From assembly GCF_905171775.1 (NCBI RefSeq), contig NC_053494.1, forward strand, positions 119,449,528 to 119,513,527: DNA of 64,000 nucleotides. The letters are read 5' to 3'. The notes below the pieces were generated by a model. The model had not been told where the DNA came from. It did not search any database and worked only from the letters and a program-made list of their open reading frames with translations. Positions 22,201-33,049 of this stretch are shown piece by piece. The first letter of the stretch is position 1. Each line of letters starts with the position of its first letter. The translations under genes were made by a program, and so were the position numbers. This DNA comes from Rana temporaria (lineage: Eukaryota > Chordata > Amphibia > Anura > Ranidae).

Positions 22201-22893
22201 GAACCCACCACTTGTGATGTCACATGCCGTCACAAGGGTTGGGTTCTCTGGGTGATTTAAGAACTGGCAGACACTGGAACTGACGCAATGGGGGGAGCCA
22301 GCGTCGGAGAAGGACCATTTTTAAAAAAATTTGTGGGTCAGTGGCAGCAGAGGAAGAAGACATCACCAGAGGGAGAAGACATCAGAGGGAGAATATATCA
22401 CCGGAATGAAGAGACAGCAGAGGAGAAGACCGAATTAAGAAGACATCGGTGATGGTACAGGAGAAAGAAGGTACGTTGGCGCTACGACGGAGAACATTCT
22501 TAATTTTTAATAAAGGACTTGTCCAAAACAGTCTCTTTTTTTTGTAACATTACACTGCTTTTTTTTTGTGAATGGGTAGGGGTACAATATACCCCATACT
22601 CATTTACATGGGCCGGGATCTAGGGGCCCCCTTTCTTAAAGGGGACTTCCAGATTTTGATAGGCCCCCTGCCCACAGACCCCCACAACCACCGGCCAAGG
22701 TTTTGGGGAAGAGGCCCTTGTTCTCATCACCATGAGGACAAAGAGCTTTGGGGTAGAGGGGGGCAGAACCTCACTCATCCAAATCCATACCAGACCTGAA
22801 GATATGTAGGTAATGCTAGTATATATTTGGGGGAGGACCCACACAGTTTTTTTCAATTTTTTTGTCTGCAATTCTTTTTTATACATTCAGCTG
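19300..22893. repeat. Nested foldback element 1 (outer palindrome)
   Basis: Outer arms about 19300-20050 and 22250-22893 are inverted copies. ctgaatgtaaaaaaagaatt on the left matches aattcttttttatacattcag on the right. The aagtcctttatgaaaaatga block (19820) inverts at 22500-22520, and the gctggctccctccgt block (20005) inverts near 22300. Each arm carries ccataccagaccc repeats and a block with caacatggggac. Length about 3.6 kb including the inner palindrome. Opposing frames over it mirror each other and are not genes. Confidence 0.8.
20170..22047. repeat. Inner palindrome of foldback element 1
   Basis: gtcatagaagcgacggggat (20171) inverts to atccccgtcgcttctatgac (22046). Arms of about 0.9 kb stay alignable, for example ggttttaaagtaatttatta against taataaattactttaaaacc. 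The axis lies near 21.1 kb. A cacagtccc/tcataag plus tctatataaatcgg cluster (21050-21085) sits close to the axis. The arms contain purine-rich gagaagacccccggagagcgg repeats, so the frames rich in R, E, K and P are low-complexity translations. Confidence 0.88.
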
Positions 22894-23109
22894 ATAACTT
22901 ATCGATTTTTAATGACTCGGCAGCCAGCTTCCCGGCCCGATCCTTAGCAACCAGCTATATAAATTGTTTTTAATGAAAAAAAAATACCCCACAAAACGGA
23001 AAATACTGTACATAAAAAATTGCATCATAAACACAACACTTGTGGTTCTGGTGCGACTCCATTAAAGTCTATTACACGCAAAATGTTAGGAAAAAAATAC
23101 ATCCAAATG
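22894..23109. other. AT-rich spacer
   Basis: No gene or recognised repeat. Follows foldback element 1. Confidence 0.4.
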
Positions 23110-23275
23110 TACTGTGTTAAACGCACAGTAATGCACTCCGTTAAATGTGCAGTAATGCACTGATATATACTGCATTAAATGTGCAATAACGCAATCAAAT
23201 ATACTGTTTTAAATGTGGACTAACACACTCAAATATAAGGCGTTAAACATTCAGTAATGCACTGATATATACTAC
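23110..23275. repeat. Imperfect 34-bp tandem repeat, about 4-5 copies
   Basis: Units of the form gttaaatgtgcagtaatgca followed by ctgatatatactgc recur with substitutions between 23123 and 23275. Confidence 0.65.
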
Positions 23276-23279
23276 ATAC

Positions 23280-23619
23280 ATACAAAAGAGGGGGGACAAG
23301 AGAGCGCCCCCCCTCCTGAATCATATCAGGCCACATGCCCTCAACATGGGGAGGATGCTTTGGAGTCCAAAGCACCATGTCCCTATGTTGATGGGGACAA
23401 GGGCCTCATCCCCACAACTCCTGCCCGGCAGTTGTGGGGGTCTGCGGGCAGGGGGCTTATCGGAATCTGGAAGCCAAGCCCCCTTTAACAAAGGGGACCC
23501 CCAGATCCCGGCCCTCCCCTATGTGAATTAATAAGGGGTATATTGTACCCCTATCATTTCACAAAAGAAATTGTTAAAACAGACACAGACACAGCTTTAT
23601 AAGTCCTTTATTAAAAAGA
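23280..23619. repeat. Left arm of foldback element 2
   Basis: Inverted relative to 26405-26740. cagacacagctttataagtc (23582) matches gacttataaagctgtgtctg on the right arm; caacatgggg blocks lie in both arms. The arm is interrupted at about 23620 by the L1 fragment and resumes at 25831. Confidence 0.8.
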
Positions 23620-23631
23620 AAAAAAATACCC

Positions 23632-24002
23632 TCTGGGATTGTAAAACCTTATCTAACTTCTGGAATAATGTATCCTCCTTTATCGCATCCTTCACTGGTA
23701 ATCTAAAAATACTCACACCTGAATTAGCCCTACTAGGTTTAAATCTAGATGTCTATCCTCCTCAATTTAGAACTATAGTTGCCAACTTCCTTACAGCAGC
23801 GAGACTCACCATAACAAAACTATGGAAATCTACCTTAGCACCTAACTTATCTGATGTTGTCCAGAGACTCAATACTCAGGCTCACTATGAGCTAATGTTA
23901 GCACATAGGAAAGGAACCATAAGTAAATTCATTAAAAATTGGAATGAATGGATTACTCATCCTAGGGCCTCAAATTTTCTGAAGAATTTTAATAATTATT
24001 AA
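23632..24002 (+). pseudogene. L1 ORF2 C-terminal fragment
   Basis: The translated segment resembles the extreme C-terminus of L1-type ORF2 proteins: an H/W-rich start (WDCKTLSNFW) after the lost zinc-knuckle, a helical stretch with ARLTITKLWKS, and a closing W-N-E-W motif before the stop. Everything upstream (endonuclease, reverse transcriptase) is missing through 5' truncation. The open frame starting at 23571 uses an ATG outside the element and is not meaningful. Confidence 0.75.
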
Positions 24003-24194
24003 GTGTGTTCCTGAACGACTACACTCCTAAACTAGACCGGATGTAAAAGATAACTTCCTACTCACCTTCCCCTCCCCTCCTTCCCTTGATACCCCTTTAT
24101 GTTAATTTTGATTTTATAATATAAGATAATGAGCCATAATCCCTTGTTTACAGCATGATCCCGTTGGGGTAAACAGGGATTGCTAGTTACTTGT

Positions 24195-25201
24195 TTAACT
24201 AGTAGCCGACCAGCCACCGTCATTATACGGCGGCAGGTCGGCTCTCCTGGGCGAGAGCCCGTAGCTATACGTCCTATCGTATAGCCGCCACTAGGGGGCG
24301 CGCGCGCGCCGCCGGAGGCGCGCGCGCGCGCTCCCCGCTCGCCCCCGACTCCCGTGCGTGTGCCCGGCGGGCGCGATCGCCGCCGGGCACACGCGATCGC
24401 TCGGTACAGAGCGGGGAACGGGAGCTGTGTGTGTAAACACACAGCTCTCGTTCCTGTCAGCAGGGGAAATGCTGATTTTCTGTTCATACACTGTATGAAC
24501 AGAAAATCAGTGTTTCCCCTAGTGAGGCCACCCCCCCCCCCCACAGTAAGAACACACCCAGGCATACTTAACCCCTTCCCCGCCCCCTAGTGTTAACCCC
24601 TTCACTGCCAGTGGCATTTTTATAGTAATCTAATGCATTTTTATAGCACTGATCGCTATAAAAATGCCAATGGTCCCAAAAATGTGTCAAACATGTCCGA
24701 AGTGTCCGCCATAATGTCGCAATACCGAAAAAAAAAATCGCTGATCGCCGCCATTACTAGTAAAAAAAATATTAATAAAAATGCCATAAAAATACCCCCT
24801 ATTTTGTAAACGCTATAACTTTTGCGCAAACCAATCAATAAACGCTTATTGCGATTTTTTTTACGAAAAATATGTAGAAGAATACGTATCGGCCTAAACT
24901 GAGGAAAAAAAATGTTTTTTTATATATTTTTGGGGGATATTTATTACAGCAAAAAGTAAAAAATATTCATTTTTTTCAAAATTGTCGCTCTATTTTTGTT
25001 TATAGCGCAAAAAATAAAAAACGCAGAGGTGATCAAATACCACCAAAAGAAAGCTCTATTTGTGGGAAAAAAAGGACGCCAATTTTGTTTGGGAGCCACG
25101 TCGCACGACCGCGCAATTGTCTGTTAAAGCGACGCAGTCCCGAATCGCAAAAAGTACTCTGGTCTTTAGGCAGCAATATGTTCCGGGGGGTAAGTGGTTA
25201 A
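24195..25201. mobile_element. TTAA-type non-autonomous element, about 1.0 kb
   Basis: Starts TTAActagtagccgacc and ends ggtaagtggTTAA. The left half is GC-rich with hairpins (gagcgcgcgcgc tracts 24298-24340; gctgattttctgttcatac stem 24470-24510). The right half is AT-rich with gaaagctctatttgtggga. Similar right ends occur at 14929 and 58693. Non-coding. Confidence 0.8.
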
Positions 25202-25229
25202 GCATCTGACCACTATCCAACTGGACTAA

Positions 25230-25654
25230 TGCCGCGTACACACCATCACTTTCTGCGATGGAAAAAAACGTCATTTTCAAAAACGTCAATTTAATTGACC
25301 GTGTGTGGGCAAAAACGTCGTTTTATGTCTTCTAAAAAACGACAGAAAAAAATTGAAGCATGCTTCAATTTTATGTGTCGTTTTTCAAAAGTGCACTTTT
25401 TACCTCACAGAAATTGACCGTGTGTAGCAAAAAACGTCGTTTTCTAAGACGTTTTTTCATCTACGCATGCCCAGAAGCTAGCTTCAATGGTAAAACGTGG
25501 TGGAACGTAACCTGACTTTGCAAGATCATTGTGAGAAAACGATGGTGTGTATGCAACTTCGTCTTTGAAAATTGAAGTTTCAAAAACGTCATTTTTTACT
25601 TCACAGAAAGTGTCGTTTTTTTTCATCACATAAAGTGATGGTGTGTACGGGGCA
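25230..25654. mobile_element. MITE with tgccgcgtac ends, TAA target duplication
   Basis: Starts tgccgcgtacacaccatcac and ends gtgatggtgtgtacggggca, flanked by TAA (25227-25229, 25655-25657). Internal aaaacgtc motifs repeat on both strands. 425 bp, no coding capacity. Confidence 0.88.
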
Positions 25655-25830
25655 TAAGGCCCTATATGGTTACTGTTTAGTAAAATGATAATTTGAAGCC
25701 TACCCAGGCACACTGTTGAACACAAAGTATGACTAAGAAACTGTTGTATTGTTATGACTCTTATTTGTGCTTTATTGTGTATCTTTGAAAAATACAATAA
25801 AAAACATTTGAAAAAAAAAAAAAAAAAAGA

Positions 25831-26404
25831 AAAATTCAAAAACCATTCCAGCGATGTCTCGATCTCCATTCCAGCGATGGGATCCATTCTTGGTATCCAG
25901 CGATTGGTGATCTCCACGCTCCAGCAATGATGTCCAGAGGAACACGCACACGATCCTTACTCCACCGGAGACTCCCCGGGAATGACCGCGGCTAGCCTGA
26001 CAGCTCTAATGTAGCTAAGGGCTGGGCCACCCGTCACGTGACCCGCCCCCCTCTGAGGGGGGAAACGCTGGGCTTTCCCATTGATGTGGATGGGTGGTTT
26101 CCGTTGCATCAGAGGGGGGCGGGGACACCCATCCATGTTACTGGGAAAACCCAGCATTTCCCCTGGCGTCAGAGGGGGGCAGGGTCACGTGATGGGTGGC
26201 CCGCCCTCAGCTACATAAGATCTGTCAGGCTGGCCGCTGTCATTGCCGGGGTGTCTCTGGTGGAGTACGGATTGTGTGCGTGTTCCTCTGGACATCATCA
26301 CTGGAGCATGGAGATCACCCATCGCTGGATACCAAGAATGGATTCCATCGCTGGAGTGGAGATCGAAACATCGCTGGAATGGTTTTTTTCTTTTACATTT
26401 TTTT
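25831..26404. repeat. Central palindrome of foldback element 2
   Basis: aaccattccagcgatg (25841) inverts to catcgctggaatggtt (26384). Arms of about 280 bp meet near 26113. A tcacgtga site lies in each arm (26034 and 26188). Continuous with the left arm 23280-23619 once the LINE insertion is removed. Confidence 0.88.
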
Positions 26405-27060
26405 TATTTTTTAATAAAGGACTTATAAAGCTGTGTCTGTTTTTAACAATTAGATTTTTTCTGTGAAATTATAGTGGTACAATGTACCCCTTATCAATTC
26501 ACATGGTGGGGGAGCCGGGATCTGGGGGGTACCCTTTGTTAAAGGGGGCTTCCAGATTCCGATAAGCCCCCTGTCCGGTGACCCCCTACAACCACCAGGA
26601 AAGGGTTGTGGGGATGAGGCCCTTGTCCCTATCAACATGGGGACATGGTGCTTTAGACCCCAAAGCATCCTCCACATGTTGAGGGCATGTTGCCTGGTAC
26701 GGTTCAGGAGGAGGGGTGCTCTCTCATCCCCCCCTCTTTTCCTGCGGCCTGCCAGGTTGCATGCTCTGATAAAGGGTCTGGTATGGATTTTTGGGGGGAC
26801 CCCACGCCATATTTTTTTTTAATTTCGGCGAGGAGTTCCCCTTAAAATCCATACCAGACCTGAAGGGTCTGGTATGGATTTTTTGGGGGAACCCACATAA
26901 TTTTTTTTAAATTATGCAGGGTTCCCCTTAATATCCATACCAGACCTGAAGGGCCTGATATGGAATTTGGGGGGACCCCACACATTTTTTTTTTTAATTT
27001 TGGTTCCCTGCACAGAATGTCATATTTGAAGTAAAAAAAATAATAATTTAAAACTACTCC
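26405..27060. repeat. Right arm of foldback element 2 with ccataccagacc repeats
   Basis: Begins ttaataaaggacttataaagc, contains the caacatggggac block and three atccataccagacctgaagg units (26848, 26933 and a variant near 26770). aataaa lies close to the arm start. Part of the same family as foldback elements 1 and 3. Confidence 0.8.
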
Positions 27061-27232
27061 CACTATTAATGAATTGTCGGGTCCCGGCAGTACAGATAAA
27101 AGTAATTTTAAAAAAAATGCCAGGTAATGGACTGGGGGGGGGGGAGACCCCTGTCATTTTTTTCAATTACTTTTCTCTATATTGCTGGGACTGACAATTC
27201 ATGAATAGCCGCTGGTAGTTTTAAATTACTTT
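27050..27232. repeat. Inverted repeat ending the foldback family region
   Basis: aaaactactcccactattaa (27050) and its diverged reverse complement near 27195-27230 (tgacaattcatgaatagccg...tagtttt) flank a G-run at 27135. Confidence 0.6.
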
Positions 27233-27849
27233 TTTTCCTTCAGAAATTACACTTTTTCCAGGGACAATTCTAAGCATGGGAAACATACGCTACTTTACAT
27301 GCATACTTTAGACACCCCCCAGGTACGAAATTTAAAGGAATATTTTACTTTTATTGTTTCATTTTAAGCATTATTAAAATCACTGCTCCCGAAAAAATTG
27401 CCATTTTTTTTTGCATTGATACATGTCCCCTGGGGTAGGACCCAGGCCCCCAAACACTTTTTAGGACAATAACTTGCATATTATTCTTTAAAATTAGCAC
27501 TTTAGATTTTTCATGCCATTTGGCTGCCCCCCACGGCGTAGGCGCATGGTGGGGGAGTGGTCACGTCACTCGGACGGGGGATTTAAAAGGGCTGCCAGCT
27601 CCTCTGTGGTTGGGAATCCCCACAGACAAGCGAGCGGCAGCATTGTTCCCCAGTGCAAACTGCAGGTAGGCTTCCAGAGTGTCCCATTGTCCTATGTTTG
27701 CTCTAGAAAGGTGGAAGTTGTGAAATTACAGTAATACTAATTTATTTTAAAGGGCTTAAAACATTTTTTTCTTTTTTGTATTATATTTAAAGGGGCAAAT
27801 ATGAAAACAAATGTGGGGATTTTTCTTATGGACTCCTGGTATACTTAAC
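27233..27849. other. Repeat-derived sequence before the DIRS element
   Basis: Contains a cattttaagcattattaaaatcactgctcccgaaaa block that I recall as a ranid repeat, and a ccagctcctctgtggttgg stretch. No gene. The DIRS left terminus could lie here, but I cannot place it exactly. Confidence 0.4.
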
Positions 27850-28060
27850 TACTCGTAGGTCATCTGTAGTCCATCTGTGTTTGACGTTCGTCCAGGAGTC
27901 TTGGACAAGTCACCAACTTCATGCGGCCAGCCCTCCCGCACAGGGTACATGCAGGTGAGGGAAGGGGTTGAGTTGGCTCAAATTCTCTATGAGTGCATTT
28001 GATACTATATCTCGCCTCCCCCCTCATTCTTTTACAGCCCTTCCAGATCAGATCCTCAAG

Positions 28061-29442
28061 ATGACAGGTACCTTGACACAACATTACCGTTCATCATCCA
28101 GGTCCAGACGTGATTCTCCATCCAGGACCCAACAGCAGAGGAGATGTTCCCATTCCTCCTCCAAGCAGAGGAGATGTTCCCATTCCTCCTCTAGTCACCG
28201 CACACACCGCCATGACAGCCGCTCTGACCACAGAGCCTGCTGGGGATGTGGGACACGAATCCCAGAGGGCAAGTCTGTATGTGATCGGTGTTATGCCTGG
28301 GCGCTTGATGAAAAAGAGATGGAAAACCAACATATGGAGTCTCTTGTGAAACGTGTGGTGCAGCAATCCCTAAAGAAATGGGATACATCCCACACGCAAT
28401 CAGTCCACCATCCTATCTGGCTCCTTGTCTCATGTGGCCCAAGAGGATCCGGGTCCTTCCCAGCCCTACACTGTTTCTCTGGATTCTGCGGACAGCGAGC
28501 CGGAAGATGACGAAGGTGTTGGGGGCTTTGACTTCTCTCTGGTTTCTCCACTGGTTAAAGCAGTCAAGGAAGCCCTGAAGTGGGAAGACCCTTCCACCTC
28601 CCCAGCCAAGAAGAGAAAATTCTTTAAGTACCTGGGGAAAGAACGTTCCAACTTTCCGCTCCTTACCAAATTAAAAGATATCATTGATGAGGAGTGGGGC
28701 AAAATTGACAAGAAAACATCTATGTCTAATAAAACCTCCAGATTATACCCCTTCAAGGCAGAAGAAGTGAAGTATCTGGAAAACACTCCCCTCGTAGACG
28801 CAGCACTGATGCATCTGGCCAAACATGTCACTCTTTCGTTGGAAGATGCAGTGTCCTTTAAGGACAAACTGGAAAGAGTAGATCAAGACTTAAAAATAAT
28901 TTACGGGCTTGCCAGTACGGCTTGTAAACCTGCCCTGGCTCTAGCAGCTCTGTCTAAGGCTATGGAAGTCTGGACAGAGAACGTAGACTCCGTACTTAGG
29001 AGCGCTTTCGGAATAATTAGCCGGAAACTCGGCAGTCGAAGAGCTGAAGCTAGCAGCAGCCTTCTTGGGGGAGGCATCTATCAATTTAATCCACCTCTTG
29101 GCTCGGTCCATGCTATCCTCGGTCACGGCTAGGCAGGCCTTGTGGTTACGCCCTTGGCTTGCCGACTCAGCTTTCAAACAAACCTGGTGTAGGCTTCCCT
29201 TTGAGGGGTCTTCACTATTTGGCAACAAGCTGGATGACGCTATAACCCAGGCCACGGAGGGAAGTCAGGCTTTCTTCCCCAGGATAGGCGCTTGCTTGGC
29301 CGGAAGAAACCGCAGTACAAAGAGACGCTCTTACAGGCCCGGCCGGGACTTCAAAAATAACTGGAGAAGAGGGCAAGCATCCTTCCGTAAGCCCGCTAAG
29401 GGCCAGAGGTCTGGTGGACGTGATTCAGCAAAGTCTTTTTGA
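28061..29442 (+). pseudogene. DIRS ORF1 (Gag-like, LAP2alpha-related), frameshifted
   Basis: Starts with an arginine/serine-rich N-terminus (residues about 1-60), then a CxxC...CxxC zinc-ribbon-like motif (CWGCGTRIPEGKSVCDRCY). After a frameshift near 28400 comes an acidic segment and a helical domain (from about 28590: KWEDP, then residues rich in K, L and E through AWALAALSKA-like helices). A second frameshift near 29075 leads into an arginine-rich tail ending at 29442. The helical region resembles the LAP2alpha-specific domain of vertebrate TMPO, known to derive from a DIRS Gag. It would form the particle that packages the element RNA. Confidence 0.75.
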
Positions 29443-29954
29443 GATTGCGCCCGCCCAGACGGGTAGGGGCTCGTCTGTTCCTCTTCCTGCACGTCTAGGT
29501 GGCTTCAATCTCGGACTACTGGACCGTCTCCTCAGGCCACACTTGGTCCTTCACCAGCACTCCTGCCCCCAGGTTTATCTCCACCCTGTTACCTCGGTCA
29601 GAAGAGCAGAAGCAGATGTTACTGTTTTACATGGATTTACTGAAAACTCAGGAAGCACTAGTACATGTCCCAAGGGACAAAGAATTTCAGGGGGCTTTTT
29701 CCCCCCTCTTCCTAGTTCAAAAGAAAAATGGGGCATGGCACCCAGTAATAGATTAACTTATCGAAACAAATATATAAGATACAGAAGATTCAAAATTGAG
29801 ACTCTGCCGACTATCCAACAGGCCATAAAGCCAGGTGATTGGCTAATCTCAATCTACTTAAGGGACGCTTACTTCCACGTCCCAGTGGCAAAGGAGTTTT
29901 TCAAATACCTCTGGTTCCAGGTTGGGCAGGAACATCTACAGTTCATCTGCCTCC
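29414..29954 (+). pseudogene. DIRS reverse transcriptase, N-terminal part
   Basis: Two overlapping frames give the upstream RT: LLPRSEEQKQMLLFYMDLL and FSPLFLVQKKNGAWHPVID (fingers region), then YRRFKIETLPTIQQAIKPGDW and a DAYFHVPV motif (the D of motif A; a preceding D-L reads as Y-L-R here). The gene is cut at 29954 by the LTR of the inserted element and resumes near 51190. Frameshift near 29756. Confidence 0.8.
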
Positions 29955-31082
29955 TGTTGTAATATTAATATATATGTGTAGGTATTTAAAGCAGAGCTCC
30001 ACCCTAAAGTGGAACTCCCGCTGATCGGAACCCTCCCCCCTCCGGTGTCACATTTGACACCTTTCAGGGGGAGGGGGTGCAGATACCTGTCTAAAGACAG
30101 GTATTTGCACCCACTTCCGGCCACACAGTCTCGGGCAGACTGCGGGCATGATGTCACCTCCCGTCTGTCCCCCCGTTGTGTTCTGGGAACACTCGGCTCC
30201 CAGTACACAGCGGGAGCCAATCGGCAAGCGTAGTGCAACTCACGCATGCGCCGTAGGGAACCGGGCAGTGAAGCCGGAGCACTTCACTTCCTGGTTCCCT
30301 CACCAAGGATGGCGGGGGGGGGGGGGCAGCAGAGTGACGAGCGATCGCTCGTCCTCTGCTGCGGACAGCGCTGGACTCCAGGACAGGTAAGTGTCCTAAT
30401 ATTAAAAGTCAGCAGCTGCAGTATTTGTAGCTGCTGGCTTTAAATATTCTTTTTTTCAGCGAAGCTCCGCTTTAATATATTGTGTTATATGTATTACACA
30501 ATATATTGTATTGCATTACCATATTGACCAGGAATTCAGTTGAACTGTCCAAGCCAGCTGAATTCTAACATATCAAAGGGACAGCTGAAGACCCTTTGAT
30601 GTGTTAATCTTATCTAAGACTTGTTTACATACACAAGGAAGTATTTATTGATGGTAATTAGACTTGAGGGGGTATTCATTCAGGGAAACATGTGGTTGAC
30701 CTGGAAGAACCCGTCCCTCCAGTGTGAGACCAGTATTTGAGACATTCAAGCTGGCATTCAGTCAGTCTTGTCACTGAGAATATTCTCTGTATATTCTCTG
30801 TATGAATATGGCACATGTCTAGAAGTGATCAGAATATTCTCTGTGTATTCTCTGGGCATGGCACAGGTCTAGAGCTGATCTAGTCAGATAGGACTTTGAA
30901 TTACTCTGTTGGATTTGTATCATCTGTGGAATTTGAACTTTATTCTGTATTGGAAGTCAAATAAATCCACTCTCTGGAGAGCCTGGTGTGTTGCTGCAGA
31001 ACAACATAATTTATAGTCATCATACGAACACCTAAATATCAATTATCTAACCGGACTCCAAAATAAATATGACTTCACTACA
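29955..31082 (+). repeat. 5' LTR of the ERV-like element (contains a MITE)
   Basis: About 638 bp once the 490-bp TTAA MITE is removed. Contains two copies of the 54-bp agaatattctctgtatattc repeat (about 30777-30890) and an aataaa signal at 30960-30965. It lacks a 42-bp segment (around 50480-50522) present in the 3' LTR. Confidence 0.88.
29986..30475. mobile_element. TTAA MITE (T2/Kolobok-like) in the 5' LTR
   Basis: Starts TTAAagcagagctccaccc and ends gcgaagctccgctTTAA. The 3' LTR at 50330 shows the empty target ggtatTTAAtatattg, directly proving TTAA duplication on insertion. GC-rich interior with the pair gcagatacctgtc / gacaggtatttgc. Confidence 0.92.
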
Positions 31083-31194
31083 TCGGTGACATGATCTAGG
31101 AAAAGATGGGATTCTGAATTATATACTTTGTGGACTCTGTGAACTTTTGGATCTTATGGTTCTGTGTTGGATATGACTTCACTACATCATACTC
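31083..31194 (+). promoter_or_regulatory. ERV leader with primer-binding-site candidates
   Basis: The sequence after the LTR end, tcggtgacatgatc (31083), and a second one after another cttcactaca at 34281-34289, ttggtgccgttcaagtgacc, both look like tRNA primer sites (TGG start, complementary to a CCA end). The second has the proper TGG. The motif tgacttcactaca occurs three times (31070, 31170, 34275), suggesting a duplicated leader. Confidence 0.5.
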
Positions 31195-31536
31195 TAAATC
31201 TACTTTTCAGTGCGCATGCACGGGACTTCTGGAGCAGACGTGCTCTAGCTGAGCTCCGCTCGCTCCGGCCCTTTGCAGCTATCTGAAGCGCTGACAGCGG
31301 GGATTGTGCGCCGCAAAAGTCGCTGCTGTGTCCCCGGGAGGGGGATGAACAGACCGGCCAGAGGACAGCCAAGAAGGGGACAGTACAAGCACGCCAGATT
31401 GTCCGGCAGAGTGGGGCCTTCCCCGAATGCTAGGCCGCAACCTAAAATGGCGCCGGGACGGAATGACGCATGAGGCGGTGCGGCCTCCAAGAACTCCCTG
31501 GCACCGACATCTAGCCAGACTAGCCTCCCGGAGCTG

Positions 31537-32577
31537 ATGGGGGACCCATTTGCCTCACAGTCATTAGGAGACTCGGCGGCAAACAGCAGGAGGGGTGAGT
31601 CAGTTTCACAACCCCCATCCCCAGGCTCCTATATGGCACAACAGGAGCCACTAAATTCCCCTGTATCATCCCTGGAGGGGAACATGGTGGAATTGACCGA
31701 GGCCTTGTTCAGCCAGTCTAGCCAGCCTAGCCAAGATAATGTAACAGCACAGATCCCACATTACTCCCCAGATGCGGTGTTACTGGCCCGTTTCTTCACT
31801 ATGCTGCAGCAGGAATTGTCTAAGGCCTGCACCCTCATTACCACTGATCTGAGGAGAGACATTCACAGCTTTAGGGAACGCTTTGAGCGGATTGAAACTA
31901 AGATGGACAGTGCAGTGAAAAAAGTCAATCAGAACGCTAGCATGATCACTGACCTCCAAACTAGGTTGGAAGAAGCTAATAATAAAATTGAGGATTTGGA
32001 GAATCGCTCCCGAAGATATAATGTGTGCATACGGGGCCTCCCTGAGACATGCACCGACCTGGAAGAGGCCATGAGAGAGCTTATGAGGGATTTGATACCT
32101 GATATTACTGACCATCAAATGGAGAGCATTCATAGGGCCCTAACAGCCCCAAGGTCTGCCGGTTTACCACGTGATGTGATAGCCAAACCGTATTTCTATC
32201 GCATTAAGGAAAAGCTGATGTTGGCTAGTCGAAACAGACCGGATTTATCGCTACAGGGATCCCCGATACAGCTTTTCACAGATCTGGCTCCATCGACAGT
32301 GCTGAAACGCAGAAACTTGAAGCCATTACTGCAGCGGCTGGTCAACATGCAGATAAAGTACAGATGGGCGTTCCCGTTTAGACTGTCCTTCACCTATAAA
32401 GGCCGTTCTCACTCATTCACAACATTCCAGGCAGGAGAAGAACTGCTGCTAGAATTGGGAATCATCACTCAGGACTCTCCGACCTCATCGCCCCGGCCTG
32501 CTGAAGATCGTCCTATCTCTCCACTATGGCAGGACAGCAAGCGGCGCCAGACTAGGATGTCACAACGAAAAACCTGA
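31537..32577 (+). CDS. L1 ORF1 protein (RNA-binding chaperone), open
   Basis: A 346-residue open frame. The N-terminus (1-95) is disordered and rich in S, P and Q. A coiled coil spans about residues 105-155 (heptads in ERFERIETKMDSAVKK and LQTRLEEANNKIEDLENR). The RRM-like L1 domain starts at NVCIRGLPE (about 165-175), and the C-terminal domain runs to about 310 (YRWAFPFRLSFTY). Family members form trimers that coat the LINE RNA and act as a nucleic acid chaperone. No stop or frameshift, but the downstream ORF2 is gutted. The start was chosen as the first ATG before the disordered region; no conflicting frame. Confidence 0.85.
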   Translation: MGDPFASQSLGDSAANSRRGESVSQPPSPGSYMAQQEPLNSPVSSLEGNMVELTEALFSQSSQPSQDNVTAQIPHYSPDAVLLARFFTMLQQELSKACTLITTDLRRDIHSFRERFERIETKMDSAVKKVNQNASMITDLQTRLEEANNKIEDLENRSRRYNVCIRGLPETCTDLEEAMRELMRDLIPDITDHQMESIHRALTAPRSAGLPRDVIAKPYFYRIKEKLMLASRNRPDLSLQGSPIQLFTDLAPSTVLKRRNLKPLLQRLVNMQIKYRWAFPFRLSFTYKGRSHSFTTFQAGEELLLELGIITQDSPTSSPRPAEDRPISPLWQDSKRRQTRMSQRKT

Positions 32578-33049
32578 GTGGCTCCCTGATTAGCTATGTG
32601 GTCTTACACATTTTTGGGGACACAGGAGTCCCGTTGCCAGGGATGGAGTTGGGTTCTCTTTTTGTCAGCTTTCCCTCCACGCCCTCCCTTGCCACACATT
32701 TTGGTGTGGGGGAGGTCTCATACTTGAATTTTTGTATTTTTATATCCCCCCCCTTTTTTTTTTTTAATAGTCCCTGGACGGTTGAAGTTCGGTTCATTTT
32801 TTAAATGTTTCTAGGGTGGACTGACCAGAGTTTGAAGTTTACTACTGGCATGTAATGTTGGGGGGGTTTTCCCTTCTGGGGAGGGGCCTCTGGGGTGGTG
32901 GGACCGCTGGGGAACTCGCCTTCCCTGGGGTCGCTCCTCTGGTGGGGAGGAGAGTCTGCTGGGTCTGCCCTGCCGCTTATTCATTTGTTTGTTTGTCTAT
33001 TTCTTTCCTCTTAGAAGGGTTGTTATCTGGTCATGTAATTTACTTTTTT

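Larger units (their letters stand above)
23620..25829 (+). mobile_element. 5'-truncated L1 (LINE E) with poly(A) tail, carrying two nested elements
   Basis: Begins with the C-terminal part of an L1-type ORF2 (23632-24002: about 120 residues starting WDCKTLSNFWNN and ending at a stop). A 3' UTR follows, then aatacaataaaaaacatttg and an A18 tail at 25809-25828. The flanks aaaaagaaaaa on both sides are a probable target duplication. The 3' UTR is split by a TTAA element (24195-25201) and a MITE (25230-25654). Confidence 0.78.
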
